From contig JAEDJA010000021.1 of the NCBI GenBank assembly GCA_016296575.1, forward strand, positions 1 through 42,313: 42,313 nt of DNA, written 5' to 3'. The notes below the pieces were generated by a model. The model had not been told where the DNA came from and made no database searches. It saw only the letters and a list, made by a program, of their open reading frames with translations. Positions 24,634 through 32,489 of this stretch are shown piece after piece. This DNA is from Treponema sp. (GTDB taxonomy: Bacteria > Spirochaetota > Spirochaetia > Treponematales > Treponemataceae). The translations under genes were made by a program, and so were the position numbers. How positions within the stretch are numbered: position 1 is the stretch's first letter; the number at the start of each line of letters is the position of its first letter.

Positions 24634-26016
24634 ATGCAGCCGTTCTATCTCGCTAAAAACTCAAGTGGGTATTACAAAGTTTGTTTTGTAAATACTGAAA
24701 CCGGTAAAGTAACCAACACAAAAAGCACTCATACTAAAAACAAGTTTGAAGCTAATATGATTGCGTCTATGTGGGTTACTAAAGGTGCTCCTGAAAAGCG
24801 TACTTCTCCCAGCCGTGCTTTTAATATGCAACAGGCTGATTCTTCGAGTATTGATCTTAATTCTGTTGCGCAGCGATTGACCCGAGAAGAAGCTTCATTG
24901 CTCATTGATTTACTGAACAAGCGTTTTAATTTTGTTTCTTCTGCAAATTGCTTAAATACGATTCCTAATAATTCTGTAAATCTTGTTCCAAATGTTCAAC
25001 CAACAAAAGCAGAAAATGTTTCTGGTTCGACAAAGCCAGTTTTACTGATTGAAACCCTTACTAGCTTCTGGGATTTTGAAAATTCGGAGTATGTAAAAAA
25101 GCGTATTGCGCGCGGTTATGATATTAAGCAGAGAAACTGCAAGGAAAAACTTGGAATTGTAAAACGCTATTGGGCAAAGTATTTTGACGCTGACAGGACT
25201 GTGCAGAGCTTGACTTCGAGAGAGTTGGATGATTTTCTGATGTACCTGCGTACTGAAAAGAAACTTAGTGCTGACACTGTTAATAAAACAATGACTGCCG
25301 GAAATATGGCTTTTGAGTTTTTGATTAAAGAGGGGCTTATTACTTCTAACCCACTTACGAGTGTTGAACGCTTTAAGGTAAATGCAAAGAAACGAGGAAT
25401 ACCAACAGAAACTGAAATGAAAAAGCTGATGGAGCTTAATTGGGATTGGACTGACAGTGTGAACAAACTTGCCTTTAAGGTTGCTGCTTTGTTTGGACTT
25501 CGTGCTGGTGAGATTAGTGGTTTACAGGTTTGCGATATAGACGCAAATGCAGATTTGCTTTACATACGTCACAGCTGGAATGATACGGACAAACTGAAAG
25601 ACACAAAAAACGGTGATGACAGAATTATTCCGATTGAACATGGTGTTGCACTTGAACTCCTTATGAATGCAAGACGGAATCCGGATTATTCAGATACGAG
25701 CTTTGTTTTCTGGTCTCCAAAGGTTGCGGGACAGCCTATGTGGCCTAGCAGTTTCGAGGATGATTTTTATCTTGCGATGCAGAAGATTGGCATAAGCGAA
25801 GAACAGAGAAAAGAGCGTAATATTGTATTCCACAGCCTGCGCCATTACTGTGCTACACAGATTGCTCAGAGAGCAAGCCTTGAAATTGCGATGAAGATTC
25901 TTGGTCACAGAACTGAAGAAATGACACGTCTTTACTCAGAACATGAAACTCAGATGAAACTGAATAATGCAAAAGAGGTTCTTGCTCAAGGCTGGAATGT
26001 TTTGATTGCGGCATAA
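24634..26016 (+). CDS. int: Tyrosine recombinase / phage integrase
   Basis: 460 residues from the ATG at 24634, with GAGG 6 bp upstream; the GTG at 24622 falls inside the last iteron. There is an N-terminal arm-binding region, a central SAM-like core-binding domain (about 140-235), and a C-terminal catalytic domain: Arg in FGLRAGEISGL (about 290), HSLRHYCATQIA (about 400-411), GHRTEEM and the nucleophile Tyr in TRLYSEH (about 437). It would integrate and excise the element whose genes follow, using a site probably in the adjacent tRNA-Lys. The orientation, reading away from the tRNA, matches integration at its 3' end. Confidence 0.9.
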   Translation: MQPFYLAKNSSGYYKVCFVNTETGKVTNTKSTHTKNKFEANMIASMWVTKGAPEKRTSPSRAFNMQQADSSSIDLNSVAQRLTREEASLLIDLLNKRFNFVSSANCLNTIPNNSVNLVPNVQPTKAENVSGSTKPVLLIETLTSFWDFENSEYVKKRIARGYDIKQRNCKEKLGIVKRYWAKYFDADRTVQSLTSRELDDFLMYLRTEKKLSADTVNKTMTAGNMAFEFLIKEGLITSNPLTSVERFKVNAKKRGIPTETEMKKLMELNWDWTDSVNKLAFKVAALFGLRAGEISGLQVCDIDANADLLYIRHSWNDTDKLKDTKNGDDRIIPIEHGVALELLMNARRNPDYSDTSFVFWSPKVAGQPMWPSSFEDDFYLAMQKIGISEEQRKERNIVFHSLRHYCATQIAQRASLEIAMKILGHRTEEMTRLYSEHETQMKLNNAKEVLAQGWNVLIAA

Positions 26017-26051
26017 GTTTTGTGCCTTCAAAAGTATGATAATTTGACAAT

Positions 26052-26121
26052 GTTTACATTTTGTTTATGTTTTATTAGGAAACATATTCAGAATGTAAAC
26101 AACTATAAACACAATGTAAAC
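26052..26121. promoter_or_regulatory. Phased RTAAAC operator array between int and the HTH gene
   Basis: GTTTAC (26052) and GTTTAT (26063) on one side, then GTAAAC (26095), ATAAAC (26105) and GTAAAC (26116) in the opposite orientation. Steps within each group are 10-11 bp. The same motif forms a four-copy array at 34682-34719. Confidence 0.8.
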
Positions 26122-26141
26122 GCTTGTTGGTTTTAATATAG

Positions 26142-26178
26142 AGCCATAGCAGATTGATGAGTCTGCTGTGGCTTTTTT
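26142..26178 (+). terminator. Intrinsic terminator/attenuator before the excisionase-like gene
   Basis: AGCCATAGCAGA (26142-26153) pairs fully with TCTGCTGTGGCT (26162-26173, one G-U), followed by a T run to 26178. A GAGGTG ribosome binding site and ATG follow within 20 bp. It may end the int transcript or attenuate the next gene. Confidence 0.75.
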
Positions 26179-26196
26179 GGTTTAACGAGGTGCTTT

Positions 26197-26397
26197 ATGG
26201 CAGAAGAACAAAAAAAAGATGAAAACATGGAATTACTTTCGATTGAGGAAGCTGCTGCATATCTTCGTTTCAGCACTACATATCTTTACAAGCTTGCTCG
26301 TGCGAATGAGATTCCGCATATGAATTTTGGACGGCATATTCTTTTTAGAAAAGCTGATTTATATGCTTGGGTCGGATCTAAGATTCAGGGGGCTTAA
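26197..26397 (+). CDS. Excisionase-family helix-turn-helix protein
   Basis: 66 residues. ELLSIEEAAAYLRFSTTYLY is the MerR-like helix-turn-helix of the excisionase family, followed by the wing residues MNFGRHILFRKADLYAWV. Such proteins bend DNA and direct the integrase toward excision, or act as small regulators. The start has GAGGTG upstream. It lies behind a terminator and the RTAAAC array, to which it is a plausible binder. The stop overlaps the next gene's start region by one base of spacing, so the two are probably co-translated. Confidence 0.82.
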   Translation: MAEEQKKDENMELLSIEEAAAYLRFSTTYLYKLARANEIPHMNFGRHILFRKADLYAWVGSKIQGA

Positions 26398-26398
26398 G

Positions 26399-26584
26399 AT
26401 GGATTACCGAATTTTTAAAGCTGCGAAGGCTGCTTCTGAATACATTATTCAAAAAGCTTCTGAGAAAAAGTTTGGCGATATTACCGTAAGGGTAAGTTTG
26501 AAGGATGGCGTTCCGGTAAAGATTGAGAAGACTTACTGTGAATATTATGTTGAGCGCAAGTCTGAAAGAATTGTCGAAAAATAA
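26399..26584 (+). CDS. Small phage protein, unknown function
   Basis: 61 residues from the ATG at 26399, which starts one base after the HTH gene stop and follows AGGGGG. A longer frame to 26327 overlaps the HTH gene and is unlikely. After a helical N-terminus the segment DITVRVSLKDGVPVKIEKTY is predicted as a beta hairpin, loosely recalling DUF2292-type small proteins, but the match is weak. It is part of the early unit between integrase and terminase. Confidence 0.5.
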   Translation: MDYRIFKAAKAASEYIIQKASEKKFGDITVRVSLKDGVPVKIEKTYCEYYVERKSERIVEK

Positions 26585-26629
26585 TTTTTTCTGACTTTTG
26601 AAATTGAATCAGGCAAGGAGGATTTTTAG

Positions 26630-27154
26630 GTGGGCGGTCAGGACACTGTAATACCTACTAACAGTGAACTGGAAAAAACAGAACCTTTTAAGTCTTGGGA
26701 GATACGTTTACCAGAAGAGCCTCCCAAGGCTTTTAAGGCTTTCTGTTTGTTTCGTGCTATGGGTTACAAGCGGAGCATTAAGGCTTGTATGGAATTGAAC
26801 GGAATTGAGCCTAAGAAATATGGTTCTTGGGCTCGATATGCACGGCTTTATCGGTGGAATGAGAGGGCTGCTGCCTATGATGAATATATTGCAAAGGAGA
26901 CAGAAAGAGAGCTTGTAGCAGAACGGGTTGAGCGCCGCAAAAGACAGATGGAGATGTTGAACGGCTTTGACGAGCTTGTAGCAAAACGCCTTAAAACTCT
27001 TGAGCCTGAAAAGCTGGATGCAGATGGCGCAATGGATTTGCTTGAGCGTTCCGTAAAGTTGGATTCGTTTATTGCGGGTGCAGACAAAGAAAACAATAAG
27101 CCTGTACAAGGCGAGCTTGCAATTACTTTTGCTGATTCCTTTAAGGACTTATGA
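26630..27154 (+). CDS. terS: Phage terminase small subunit
   Basis: 174 residues with a GTG start 8 bp after AAGGAGG. The central part, MGYKRSIKACMELNG and WARYARLYRWNERAAAYDEY, is a helical DNA-binding segment as seen in small terminases, and the C-terminal half is an oligomerising helix rich in E and R. It recognises the packaging site and loads the large subunit. Its TGA overlaps the ATG of the large-terminase gene by four bases. The assignment rests on position plus the W-x-x-R-A-x-x-Y-D-x-Y pattern. Confidence 0.78.
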   Translation: MGGQDTVIPTNSELEKTEPFKSWEIRLPEEPPKAFKAFCLFRAMGYKRSIKACMELNGIEPKKYGSWARYARLYRWNERAAAYDEYIAKETERELVAERVERRKRQMEMLNGFDELVAKRLKTLEPEKLDADGAMDLLERSVKLDSFIAGADKENNKPVQGELAITFADSFKDL

Positions 27155-28362
27155 GAGAGCTTTTTAAGCCGACGGCGGTTCAGAAAAAAGCTTTAAAGCT
27201 GCTTAGTTCTTCTGCGAAACACGTTCTGCTTTTTGGCGGTTCGCGTTCTGGAAAAACTACTGTGCTTGTAATGGCGATTATTTTCCGTGCCTGTCGTTAT
27301 CCTGGAAGCAGACACCTTATTTGTCGTTACAGAGCTAAAGATGCCAGAAGTTCTGTTTTGCATGAGACTTTGCTTCCGTGGCTTAACAAGACGATTGGAG
27401 CGAACAATTACAAAGCCAATGTACACGACGGTTTGATTACCTTGTGGAACGGCTCAGAGATTTGGATTGGCGGCTTGGGCGACAAGGAACAGGTAGACCG
27501 CATTCTTGGTCATGAGTATGTGACTATCTATTTCAACGAAGTAAGTCAGATTTCTTATTCTGCAATTACTACTGCCTACTCGCGACTAGCGATGAAGGTT
27601 GAAGGCTGCAAGAATAAGTTTTTTTATGACTGCAATCCTTGTTCGCCTATGCACTGGGCTTACAAGGTTTTCATTCGAAAGATTGAACCGAGAACGGATG
27701 AAAAGCTTTTGAAGCCTGAACTTTATGCTTCTGAAGTTTTGAATCCGATGGATAACGCTGAGAATCTGGATGAAGACTACATCACAGATATTTTGGACAA
27801 CATGCCGGAAAAACAGCGTGCGAGATTCCGCGACGGTCTTTGGGTAAAACCAGAGGGCTCGGTTTATGAAAAGTTTGAAGAATCTATGATTCTTCCACGC
27901 GAGAAATTGCCAGAAGAGTTTGACCGTTTTACAGGTGGTCAGGATTTTGGACTTCATATTGCAGCTGTTAAGGTTGGCTGGGTTGGAGAGACGGTTTATG
28001 TTGTTGCTGATTTTGGCGGCTTTAACATTACAACTAAAACCTCTGTCGAGCAGCAGCAGGCAAAGAACTGGTATGACGACTGCTTTGTGACTTACTGCGA
28101 CCCTGCAGGCGGTGAAAGAATTCAGGAAGTACCGGGAGGCGTAAAAGCAAACAATTCTGTGGATGCTGGAATTGATTACATAATTGCAAAGATTGAGCGC
28201 GGACAGTTTTTTGTTTGCAAAGACTGTACCGGAGTTCTTGGGGAGATTTGGGATTACTCTCGTGATGAGAATAATCAGATTGTAAAAGTTAATGACCACT
28301 ACATGGATGCGATGAGGTACGCAATATTCTCTGCTGCTTCCAGTGGTGTTGTTATGGCATAA
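27151..28362 (+). CDS. terL: Phage terminase large subunit
   Basis: 403 residues. Walker A FGGSRSGKT is near residue 29, Walker B-like TIYFNEVSQI near 130, and the RNase H-like nuclease acidic residues lie in GGQDFG, CDPAGG and DHYMDAMRYA in the C-terminal third. It is the ATP-driven motor that packages DNA into proheads and cuts concatemers. Translationally coupled to the small subunit. The following 63-bp gap before the portal gene holds a perfect palindrome. Confidence 0.92.
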   Translation: MRELFKPTAVQKKALKLLSSSAKHVLLFGGSRSGKTTVLVMAIIFRACRYPGSRHLICRYRAKDARSSVLHETLLPWLNKTIGANNYKANVHDGLITLWNGSEIWIGGLGDKEQVDRILGHEYVTIYFNEVSQISYSAITTAYSRLAMKVEGCKNKFFYDCNPCSPMHWAYKVFIRKIEPRTDEKLLKPELYASEVLNPMDNAENLDEDYITDILDNMPEKQRARFRDGLWVKPEGSVYEKFEESMILPREKLPEEFDRFTGGQDFGLHIAAVKVGWVGETVYVVADFGGFNITTKTSVEQQQAKNWYDDCFVTYCDPAGGERIQEVPGGVKANNSVDAGIDYIIAKIERGQFFVCKDCTGVLGEIWDYSRDENNQIVKVNDHYMDAMRYAIFSAASSGVVMA

Positions 28363-28377
28363 AAGCGCGTTTGAATG

Positions 28378-28392
28378 TGTACGTTACGTACA
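28378..28392. promoter_or_regulatory. 15-bp perfect palindrome before the portal gene
   Basis: TGTACGT-T-ACGTACA, 7-bp arms around one base, 33 bp before the portal ATG and 15 bp after the terminase stop. Operator-like. Confidence 0.5.
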
Positions 28393-28425
28393 TAGTCAAA
28401 TAATAAGGGAGTACCGATAATATAA

Positions 28426-29634
28426 ATGGGGCTTTTTAAGAAGAGGAACCAGAAAGAAAAAAAGTTACGAAGCTTTTCTGAGATAAACAGTGAAACTGTT
28501 GCGGACGACTTTTCAGTACCTGAAAAGAAAGCCTGTACAGATCCTTATCTTCAGCACGCGTGGGTATCGGTATGTATTGATATTTTAACTCGAAACGTAG
28601 CGCGTGCTGAATTCGAAATAAAGAAAAACGGTAAAACAGAAAATGATTCCAAACTGGCTAAGCTCTTTATGTACCCGAATAAAAGTTTGTGCCGGTTTGA
28701 TTTATGGAAACAAACCTGTGCCTGGTGGTGCCTCGATGGGGAGGCGTTCTGGTGGTTCGGCGAGGACTACTGCTGCGGTATACCGGATGAAATTTATATT
28801 CTGAATCCGAGAAACATGCAGCACGTTGTTGAAGGCGGAAAGATTACCAAGTGGGTTTATACAGATAGTGCTACAGGCAAATCGGTCATAATTCTTCCTG
28901 ACGAGCTTATTCATTTTAAGGACTGGAATCCGTGGAATGAATATCGTGGGGTAAGCCCTTTGGTAAGCTTGTGTCTTGAAGTCGAACAAGATTTGCTCGC
29001 CGCCAAGCAGAATTCAGGACTTTTAAAAGAAGGTGGGGTTCCAAAGGGACTTTTAAAAACAGACCAGATTCTCACTGAGACAGAAGCAGAAATCCTTGCT
29101 CGTACCTGGGACTCAAAATACGGCCACGGGATGAAGAACCGCGTGGCTGTACTGGGTAAAGGTACAGAATACCAGCCTCTTACGTTCAGCCCCGACGTTC
29201 TGAAACTTTACGATATGAAACAATGGAACCTCTATACACTGTTAGCGAAATTCGGCATCCCACCGAGAGTTGCAAATATTCAGGATTCCAAGTCTTCTTT
29301 GAGCGGCACCGATACGGATTCACAGCATCGGGCGTTCTGGAATTTTACGCTTATTCCGCTTTTGAGAAACTACGAACAGATTCTCGAAGTTCAGTTTTTT
29401 CGCCGGTTTAATCTATCTCAAACTGGTGAGTTCAACCTTAACAATATACCTGAGTTGCAGGAATCTGAGGATGCCCAGAGTAACCGGGATATTGCAGAAA
29501 TCAACGCCGGACTTAAGACAATCAATGACGTTTTAAGAGAACGGGGCGCGAAAGAAAAGTCCTGGGGTGATAACTGGTGGAAGCCCAATAACGTTTCGGC
29601 CTTTGGTTCTGATGAAAATAATGAGGGTAATTAA
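28426..29634 (+). CDS. Phage portal protein (HK97 type)
   Basis: 402 residues. It shows HK97 portal features: ISINSET-like N-terminus, HAWVSVCIDILTRNVARAEF, LFMYPNKSLCRFDLWKQ, ELIHFKDWNPWNEYRGVSPL and the late LLAKFGIPPRVANI. It forms the dodecameric ring at the capsid vertex through which DNA passes. The ribosome binding site GGGAG is about 14 bp from the ATG, longer than usual. Adjacent to terminase on one side and to a regulator gene on the other. Confidence 0.9.
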   Translation: MGLFKKRNQKEKKLRSFSEINSETVADDFSVPEKKACTDPYLQHAWVSVCIDILTRNVARAEFEIKKNGKTENDSKLAKLFMYPNKSLCRFDLWKQTCAWWCLDGEAFWWFGEDYCCGIPDEIYILNPRNMQHVVEGGKITKWVYTDSATGKSVIILPDELIHFKDWNPWNEYRGVSPLVSLCLEVEQDLLAAKQNSGLLKEGGVPKGLLKTDQILTETEAEILARTWDSKYGHGMKNRVAVLGKGTEYQPLTFSPDVLKLYDMKQWNLYTLLAKFGIPPRVANIQDSKSSLSGTDTDSQHRAFWNFTLIPLLRNYEQILEVQFFRRFNLSQTGEFNLNNIPELQESEDAQSNRDIAEINAGLKTINDVLRERGAKEKSWGDNWWKPNNVSAFGSDENNEGN

Positions 29635-29636
29635 AA

Positions 29637-30293
29637 ATGAAGTTTTTCATTGCAACAAACAACTATGTTGTTAAGGGTACTGTTCGCGAATATTTGAAAA
29701 AGCAATTTCCTATGGTTGAAATCTTTGACGTAATGAAAGATGAGGACTTTTTGTATCATCTGGAAGGTCAGGATGAAACATTCTTTTTAGTTGAAAAGTT
29801 TTTCCTTGGACTTTGTATTCAGGAGAAAATGGCCTGTCTGAATGGTATTAACAAGAATATTCATTTCATTTTTTTTGAGACAGGTTTGGTTTGTGCAGGT
29901 GGTTTTGGGCTTCGTGTGCGAAAGCTTGGAGCTTCTGGTTTTATTTCTAATGCTGAGAACAAGGATGTTCTTCTTTCTTCCATCACAAAAATTTTACAGG
30001 GTGATAAAGATTTTCCTGAGGCTGTGAATTATGCCGTTGAACATGGAGAGCATTTAAGTACACGGGCAACCGGAGAGCTGACAGATATTGAATTTGATAT
30101 TGCGGTAATGCTTGCCCATGGTCTGACTAATAAAGAGATTGCTTATGAGCTTAGTATAACACCTGATTGTGTTAGAGCTCATGTTTATTGGATTAGAAAG
30201 AAAATTGGATATCACAATCCGGAGGATTATGCGGAAGTGTATAAACAGATGGTTGCCAGAGTTACGGGAGGATGGAATGGTTATCAAAATTGA
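29637..30293 (+). CDS. LuxR/NarL-type regulator with degenerate receiver, inside head operon
   Basis: 218 residues. The C-terminal domain is a clear LuxR helix-turn-helix: LTDIEFDIAVMLAHGLTNKE, then IAYELSITPDCVRAHVYWIR. The N-terminal ~125 residues have the receiver fold pattern, but the conserved acidic pair is N8-N9, the phospho-acceptor position is E53 (FFLVEKFFL), and the conserved lysine near the end is replaced in GASGFISNAEN. Phosphorylation is therefore unlikely, and the glutamate might mimic an always-on state. The gene sits 2 bp after portal and overlaps the protease gene by 17 bp, so it is made with the head proteins. A DNA-binding regulator here is unusual; it may time late genes or act on host genes. 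Confidence 0.8.
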   Translation: MKFFIATNNYVVKGTVREYLKKQFPMVEIFDVMKDEDFLYHLEGQDETFFLVEKFFLGLCIQEKMACLNGINKNIHFIFFETGLVCAGGFGLRVRKLGASGFISNAENKDVLLSSITKILQGDKDFPEAVNYAVEHGEHLSTRATGELTDIEFDIAVMLAHGLTNKEIAYELSITPDCVRAHVYWIRKKIGYHNPEDYAEVYKQMVARVTGGWNGYQN

Positions 30294-30909
30294 CGGTATT
30301 GAAAACAAGGAATTTGGAAAGGACAAGAATCTTTTCTTGAAGTTTCTTAAGGAGAACACGAGCTCTGGAAAGGTTGCGGCACAGGTTGAAGTTTTTAAGG
30401 CTGTGGATGTTCAAAAGGATTCTTTTCACTGGGTAATGAGTACCTTTGACACGGACCGCGACTTTGAAAAAGTGGATCCGTGCGGCTGGGATTTGAAAAA
30501 TTATCTTGCAAATCCTGTCGTGCTTTGGAGTCATGACTATTCTATTCCGGCGATTGGATATGCTAAAAATGTTAAGGCTTCTTCTGCTCTTGAGGGCGAT
30601 ATTGTATTTAATGATAAAGAATATGATGAGTTTGGGTGGAGTATTGGTCAGCGTGTAAAAGCTGGAGCTTTGCGTTGTGGCTCTGTGGGATTCCGTGTAG
30701 ATGAACTAGAGTTTCTGGAAGCAAAAGACCGTGACTGTGATTTGATATACAGAAAGCAGGAGCTTTTGGAATTCAGCATTTGCTGTGTTCCGGCGAATCC
30801 GTTTGCGATTCATGTACCATCTAAAAAGTTGGAGATTACGGAAGTAATTCAGGAAGATGAGCTTTCGTATTGGGATAAAGTTTGTATGGGTTTGAAAGCT
30901 CGTGCATAA
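30277..30909 (+). CDS. Prohead protease (HK97 family)
   Basis: 210 residues from the ATG at 30277, with GGGAGG just upstream; the longer frame from 30169 lies within the regulator gene. The catalytic histidine is in PVVLWSHDYS, the serine in LRCGSVGFR, and a further conserved segment is LLEFSICCVPANPFAI. It cleaves the scaffold region of the capsid protein during maturation. The start overlaps the regulator gene by 17 bp, which implies coupling. Confidence 0.88.
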   Translation: MVIKIDGIENKEFGKDKNLFLKFLKENTSSGKVAAQVEVFKAVDVQKDSFHWVMSTFDTDRDFEKVDPCGWDLKNYLANPVVLWSHDYSIPAIGYAKNVKASSALEGDIVFNDKEYDEFGWSIGQRVKAGALRCGSVGFRVDELEFLEAKDRDCDLIYRKQELLEFSICCVPANPFAIHVPSKKLEITEVIQEDELSYWDKVCMGLKARA

Positions 30910-30919
30910 ATAAAAAAAC

Positions 30920-30954
30920 AGGGCTGCTTGCAATTGGAACCTGAAAGCAGTCCT
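30920..30954 (+). promoter_or_regulatory. Hairpin between protease and capsid genes
   Basis: AGGGCTGCTT (30920-30929) with AAGCAGTCCT (30945-30954), one G-U pair, 15-nt loop. No T run follows. Candidate mRNA-processing or stability hairpin ahead of the capsid message. Confidence 0.6.
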
Positions 30955-30981
30955 GATTCAAGACAAACTTGGAGGTTTAAC

Positions 30982-32289
30982 TTGAACGAAGTTATTGTAA
31001 ACTTGCAGCAGAAACTTAGCAATATGAAAAGCTTAGTTCCAACAGAAGCTGCAACACCGGAGCAGATTTCTAAGTATTTCAATGAAAGCGAAGAAATAAT
31101 TGCCGGAATCTTGAAGGCTGCAGAAAATCAGGAAACTGCAACTACCACAGAGCTTGAAGGTATTAAGGATGCCATTAAGGAATTGAGAAATCTTTTCCGT
31201 AAGACTGATTCAGAAATGAAGCCTTTGACTTACCGCGACGTCTGCTACAACGTTGGTAAAGGTCTTGTTGCCGCCTGGAACAAAGATGCCGAAACTCTCG
31301 GAGCTTTGAAGTTCTGTCCTAATATCAGGACTGAAAAATGGAACAATCCGAAGGACTTTAAGTGGGAAGCCGGAAAAGGCTTTGTACCACAGAAGTCTGT
31401 TCTTGGTGAACCAATCGGAAACCTGGCAAACAACGACCAGTATCTTATCAATCCGATTTACGAAGAAACCATCATGCAGGAAGCTGCAAAGCAGTCTGTA
31501 ATGATGAATCTTGTAACCCATCGTCCTATGAACGGACCTTCAATCTTCATCCCAGAGCGTGACCGCGGCGGAATTGAATTGAAGTGGCTGACTTCTTACG
31601 GACAGAAAATCGACGCTACAAAATCAAACATGCCTACACGCACAGAGCTTAAAGCTTACACCCTTGCAGGTTATGTTCCATTCTTTGACGAGTTCGGAGA
31701 AGATGTTTTTGTGGACCTTGGAAAGATGTTCCTGGAAGACTTTACAGAAGCTTACGGCCAGGAGTTTGACCGCCAGTGTCTTATCGCTGATGACGACCCT
31801 TTCACAGGTGCAATCAATATGGCACAGGCAGAAGTTTGCAGAATCGAAAGCACAGACGAAAGCAAGCTTACATACCTCGACTTTAGAGCTGCAGAGCTTA
31901 AAGTTGAACCAGAAGAAAGAAAGTATTGCAAATGGTTCTTAAACGAAACAGTTTTGAATCATATCGCAAACATTCAGGACGACAACCACAACCCAATCTG
32001 GAGAAAGCTAGGAGATGGAATGCCGGGAAGAATCGACGGCTACGACGTTGTTGAATCAAGACTGATGCCGCAGCTTGCCGACCTTGAAGCCGACAAGGTA
32101 ATTGCCATCTTTATGAATCCAAAGAGAATCATACATGGAAATCGCAAGGGAATCGAAATCAAACGTTTCGACGAAACAACAGAATCACTTGAATATGGTG
32201 AACTCTTTATGCGTTTCAGAAAACGTGACGGCTTCTTGGTTACCCGACCTAAAAAGAATATGGTATTGCTCAAAACAGCAACTGAATAA
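30982..32289 (+). CDS. Major capsid protein (HK97 fold)
   Basis: 435 residues. I place the start at the TTG at 30982 because GGAGG lies 6 bp before it; an upstream TTG at 30928 lies inside the hairpin. Residues 1-95 are a coiled-coil delta domain (NLQQKLSNMKSL... ELEGIKDAIKELRNLF) presumably removed by the protease. The HK97-like shell follows, with GKGFVPQKSVLGEPIGN, the YLINPIYEETIMQEAAKQS arm and a C-terminal KRDGFLVTRPKKNMVLL strand. It forms the capsid lattice. Use of a TTG start for the most abundant phage protein is notable. Confidence 0.88.
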   Translation: MNEVIVNLQQKLSNMKSLVPTEAATPEQISKYFNESEEIIAGILKAAENQETATTTELEGIKDAIKELRNLFRKTDSEMKPLTYRDVCYNVGKGLVAAWNKDAETLGALKFCPNIRTEKWNNPKDFKWEAGKGFVPQKSVLGEPIGNLANNDQYLINPIYEETIMQEAAKQSVMMNLVTHRPMNGPSIFIPERDRGGIELKWLTSYGQKIDATKSNMPTRTELKAYTLAGYVPFFDEFGEDVFVDLGKMFLEDFTEAYGQEFDRQCLIADDDPFTGAINMAQAEVCRIESTDESKLTYLDFRAAELKVEPEERKYCKWFLNETVLNHIANIQDDNHNPIWRKLGDGMPGRIDGYDVVESRLMPQLADLEADKVIAIFMNPKRIIHGNRKGIEIKRFDETTESLEYGELFMRFRKRDGFLVTRPKKNMVLLKTATE

Positions 32290-32322
32290 GTTATTGCACA
32301 AAGCGTGACTTATAGAACTTAA

Positions 32323-32354
32323 TTCCAAAAGCATATTTATATATGCCTTTGGAA
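32323..32354 (+). promoter_or_regulatory. Hairpin 1 downstream of the capsid gene
   Basis: TTCCAAA-a-GCATAT, loop of 4, ATATGC-c-TTTGGAA: 13 pairs with one mismatch. Not followed by a T run. Confidence 0.6.
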
Positions 32355-32388
32355 AGTGGGGGCGAAATTTATAAAACCGAAGTGAAGA

Positions 32389-32436
32389 CAAATGCAAGGC
32401 TGCGTAGCACCGCGAAGCGGCTTGGCCTTGCATTTG
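32389..32436 (+). repeat. Hairpin 2: nested palindrome between capsid and connector genes
   Basis: Perfect 12-bp arms CAAATGCAAGGC (32389-32400) and GCCTTGCATTTG (32425-32436) enclose a second small stem CCGC-GAA-GCGG (32410-32420). It may be a REP-like element or a structured mRNA segment. The 200-bp gap 32290-32489 holds only these two hairpins. Confidence 0.7.
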
Positions 32437-32489
32437 ACTGAACGAAGGTTACAATGGCCTTTGCCCCGCTTTTCCGATTACGAGGATTT

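Noticed and set aside
27586..28299. Long minus-strand open frame of 237 codons.
   Set aside because: Antisense to the large terminase gene; no start signal or recognisable protein.
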